From: Entamoeba invadens IP1
Taxonomy: Eukaryota; Evosea; Mastigamoebida; Endamoebidae
Assembly: GCF_000330505.1 (NCBI RefSeq)
Contig: NW_004440347.1
Coordinates: forward strand, 1 to 31,093
DNA length: 31,093 nt
Reading direction: 5' to 3'
Shown here: piece by piece, positions 29,349 through 31,093 of the stretch
Layout of the letters: each line of letters begins with the position of its first letter
Position numbering within the stretch: the first letter of the stretch is position 1
Made by a program: the position numbers and the translations under genes
Notes under the pieces: model-generated
What the model was told of the DNA's origin: nothing
What the model saw: only the letters and a program-made list of their open reading frames with translations
Databases searched by the model: none

Positions 29349-29789
29349 GGGACCTACATTGACCACCACCACCACCTCTTAAAATAGACTATTTTTTCTA
29401 TTTGATATAATATTCAAATTAAAATTATAGTAAATAGGAAACTGGGATAATATTAGGTCTGGTTCCCGAATTCAAAAAATGCCGAAAATTCACCTCGAGT
29501 CAGTGGAAACCGAGTGAGACGGAGCATTGAAAAGAAGGCTCATAAAGACGCACTCAAACAGTCTGTTTGTGCACCGTTTCACCCACTTTCCAAGTCCTCC
29601 CTTGGCGCGGATCCCCCCTGACCCCCCCGCAAGCGGGGGAACCACATCCGCGTCCACACAGTACGGACAAGGAAAGTGGGTGACATGGGGACGCACAAAC
29701 AGTGGCTGAAAAATGGACTCCCTTTAAAAAACACTCGCGGCAAATATTATTTTTTGGTAAAGGTGGTGGTGGTGGTCAATGTAGGTCCC
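29349..29789. mobile_element. Mutator/MULE-type miniature element (441 bp) with GC-rich foldback core
   Basis: 29 bp perfect terminal inverted repeats (29349-29377 and 29761-29789) beginning GGGACCTACATTGACCACCA, flanked by a 9 bp direct repeat. Nine-base duplications are characteristic of Mutator-like elements, and MULEs are known from Entamoeba genomes. The centre is unusually GC-rich and forms nested inverted repeats: CTGTTTGTGC (29563-29572) with GCACAAACAG (29693-29702), CACCCACTTTCC (29580-29591) with 29671-29682, CGCGGAT (29606-29612) with 29646-29652, and CCCCCGC-AA-GCGGGGG at 29624-29639. Short frames on both strands are by-products of the palindrome; no transposase is encoded. Perfect ends imply a recent insertion. 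Confidence 0.88.
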
Positions 29790-29798
29790 TTTTTTTCT
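29790..29798 (+). repeat. 9 bp target-site duplication, right
   Basis: TTTTTTTCT immediately outside the right terminal repeat, identical to 29340-29348. Confidence 0.8.
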
Positions 29799-30822
29799 TA
29801 TTCTTTTTTTTAAAACAAAATACAATATAAAGTTCATCACAAAATGGTCGACCACCATAAAATTGTCGTACGGCTTTTAAAACAATTTATTTACACAAAA
29901 GATTCACTTTGAAAAATGATTGTTTTGGAAAATTCAATACAAAGGACTTTTTGTTCTGTTTTGTTCTTTTTGACTTTTCTTTACGAAGATATTTTCATAA
30001 ATGATTTTTTTATTGATTAAATTCGAATCGTTATTCTGAAATTGATTTTTGTTATTGACAATGTTGTTATTTATCTTTGTTTTGTCATAAATAGTAAAAT
30101 ATAGTTTTTATAGTTTTATTAACAGTTGATAATTATTGAACTTGGTTTATTCATTTAATGTTCGTAAAAATAGAGCACAATACGTACCATCTTATCTTTG
30201 ATATACCGTGTTGACTGTACAATTATTTTTCTGTCAATTGTCTTATTATATTAAATGAATCATTTGAATATTAAGATTTCTAAACTCAACTGTGTATATT
30301 CAATATAAAAAACGAACTTATATTATTTTTTAAAGTTCGTTTTTTGATGTTTTTATCAAAAGTCAATTAAAATTAATAAAAGACATACACAAGTGTTATG
30401 AATGAGGACTTGATCATAGTTTGTTTCAGTGGCATCTGTGATAAACTATTAGTATTATAGATAATCAAGTTGTTGTTCAACGAAACAATTTTTGGTTTTT
30501 TTATTTTTTGTGAATAATTTGTTAAATTGAATAATAATTAATTTTATTAAAATTATTAAAACATTATTGATTAAAACAGCTTTATTGTTTAATAATAAAT
30601 TATCAATAACGATATAATATCCGGTATGGTACTGTTTGATAAGGTATTTTTGTCTGAAGAAAAAACAACATTTAAACTTTTTGTTATAATTTTATCATTT
30701 AAAACCACAAAAAATAGAAAAAATGAAATGGAAGAGAAAAGTGGTTTTTTAGTACACTTTGTATTTTTGCATTTGTTTAAAACTATTGTTGATTATCATA
30801 ATTAAAAAACTAAAAAAAACAA

Positions 30823-31093
30823 ATGAAACCTTTAAAGTCTAAACCCTTAAGAAGGCTGGCTTCAAAAAAACTCAACGTTGAAGCAATCAAAATTTACAAA
30901 AGAAGACAACATACAGATAAACTTCTATCTATTGTTCTTGAAAATTTTCAAGCATTATTGAGTTGTACTTATTTGTTTGAACAATTGAAAATTGTTAATT
31001 CTCAAGACAATGGAATACCAAAAATTTCAGCTCAAAGAAAAGCTGATTTTTTTGGAGTTCCAAAAACAACAGTGATTGATAACGAGAAATATG
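30823..31093 (+). CDS. N-terminal part of a protein with a helix-turn-helix-like segment, partial at the right edge
   Basis: 90 codons are open from ATG 30823 to the window end with no stop. The first ~30 residues are very basic (MKPLKSKPLRRLASKKLN, later KIYKRRQH). A helical stretch follows (LLSIVLENFQALLSCTYLFE). Residues ~65-88 read PKISAQRKADFFGVPKTTVI, which has the shape of a psq/homeodomain-like helix-turn-helix ('A..FGVPKSTV'). That would make it a DNA-binding regulator or a transposase-type protein; only the rest of the gene can tell. Codon composition is coding-like compared with the AT-rich upstream spacer. No intron is needed so far. Confidence 0.65.
   Translation, partial: MKPLKSKPLRRLASKKLNVEAIKIYKRRQHTDKLLSIVLENFQALLSCTYLFEQLKIVNSQDNGIPKISAQRKADFFGVPKTTVIDNEKY

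Larger units (their letters stand above)
27595..30822. other. 3.2 kb AT-rich spacer with two transposon insertions
   Basis: No gene is supported between member 3 and the right-edge gene. It contains the 205 bp mariner-like element and the 441 bp MULE-type element. Remaining DNA is poly-A/T-rich; the 61-codon frame at 28232-28417 is AT noise. Confidence 0.6.

Noticed and set aside
29490..29709. Overlapping frames on both strands in GC-rich DNA
   Set aside because: They lie entirely in the palindromic core of the MULE-type element and mirror each other.

Overview
This window looks like nuclear DNA from the amoebozoan parasite Entamoeba. E. invadens is most likely, but the species is inferred. 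The evidence is AT-rich spacers (long stretches close to 80% A+T) between compact genes of clearly higher GC, and short introns opening with GTTTGTT and ending in AG. The gene families also fit: a CXXC-rich transmembrane kinase, a BspA-like leucine-rich repeat protein with the Entamoeba N-terminus, and an LRR-PP2C phosphatase. There is no operon, ribosome binding site, CRISPR array, rRNA or tRNA.

Layout. Positions 1-844 (-): a small membrane-anchored protein in three exons, running off the left edge. 1365-4367 (-): a five-exon LRR-PP2C phosphatase of about 850 aa. 5889-7403 (-): a 504 aa adaptor-like protein with seven SH3-ligand-type motifs. 8663-8911 (+): an 82 aa protein. 10791-11729 (+): an AP180/CALM-like ANTH protein, converging on 11889-15758 (-), a 1289 aa transmembrane kinase. 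16236-16811 (-), 20223-20840 (-) and 26932-27594 (+): three diverged members of one unrecognised protein family. 23293-24831 (-): the BspA-like protein. 30823 to the right edge (+): the start of a protein with a helix-turn-helix-like segment.

The spacers hold more than filler. There is a 441 bp non-autonomous DNA transposon with 29 bp perfect terminal inverted repeats, a 9 bp target duplication and a GC-rich nested foldback core (Mutator/MULE type). A 205 bp mariner-like miniature element lies 0.35 kb away. There are also a pair of related dispersed repeats, tandem repeats between two convergent genes, a decayed RCC1-like repeat gene, and a GC-rich island with coding-like frames on both strands.

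The genes do not form one pathway. Themes are signalling at the surface and membrane (kinase, phosphatase, SH3-ligand adaptor, ANTH endocytic adaptor, BspA-like protein) and the undescribed three-member family. Two of its members and the 82 aa gene share an A-rich TATA-like box about 35-38 bp before the ATG, which suggests similar core promoters. Function calls rest on motif reading by eye; no database search was run.
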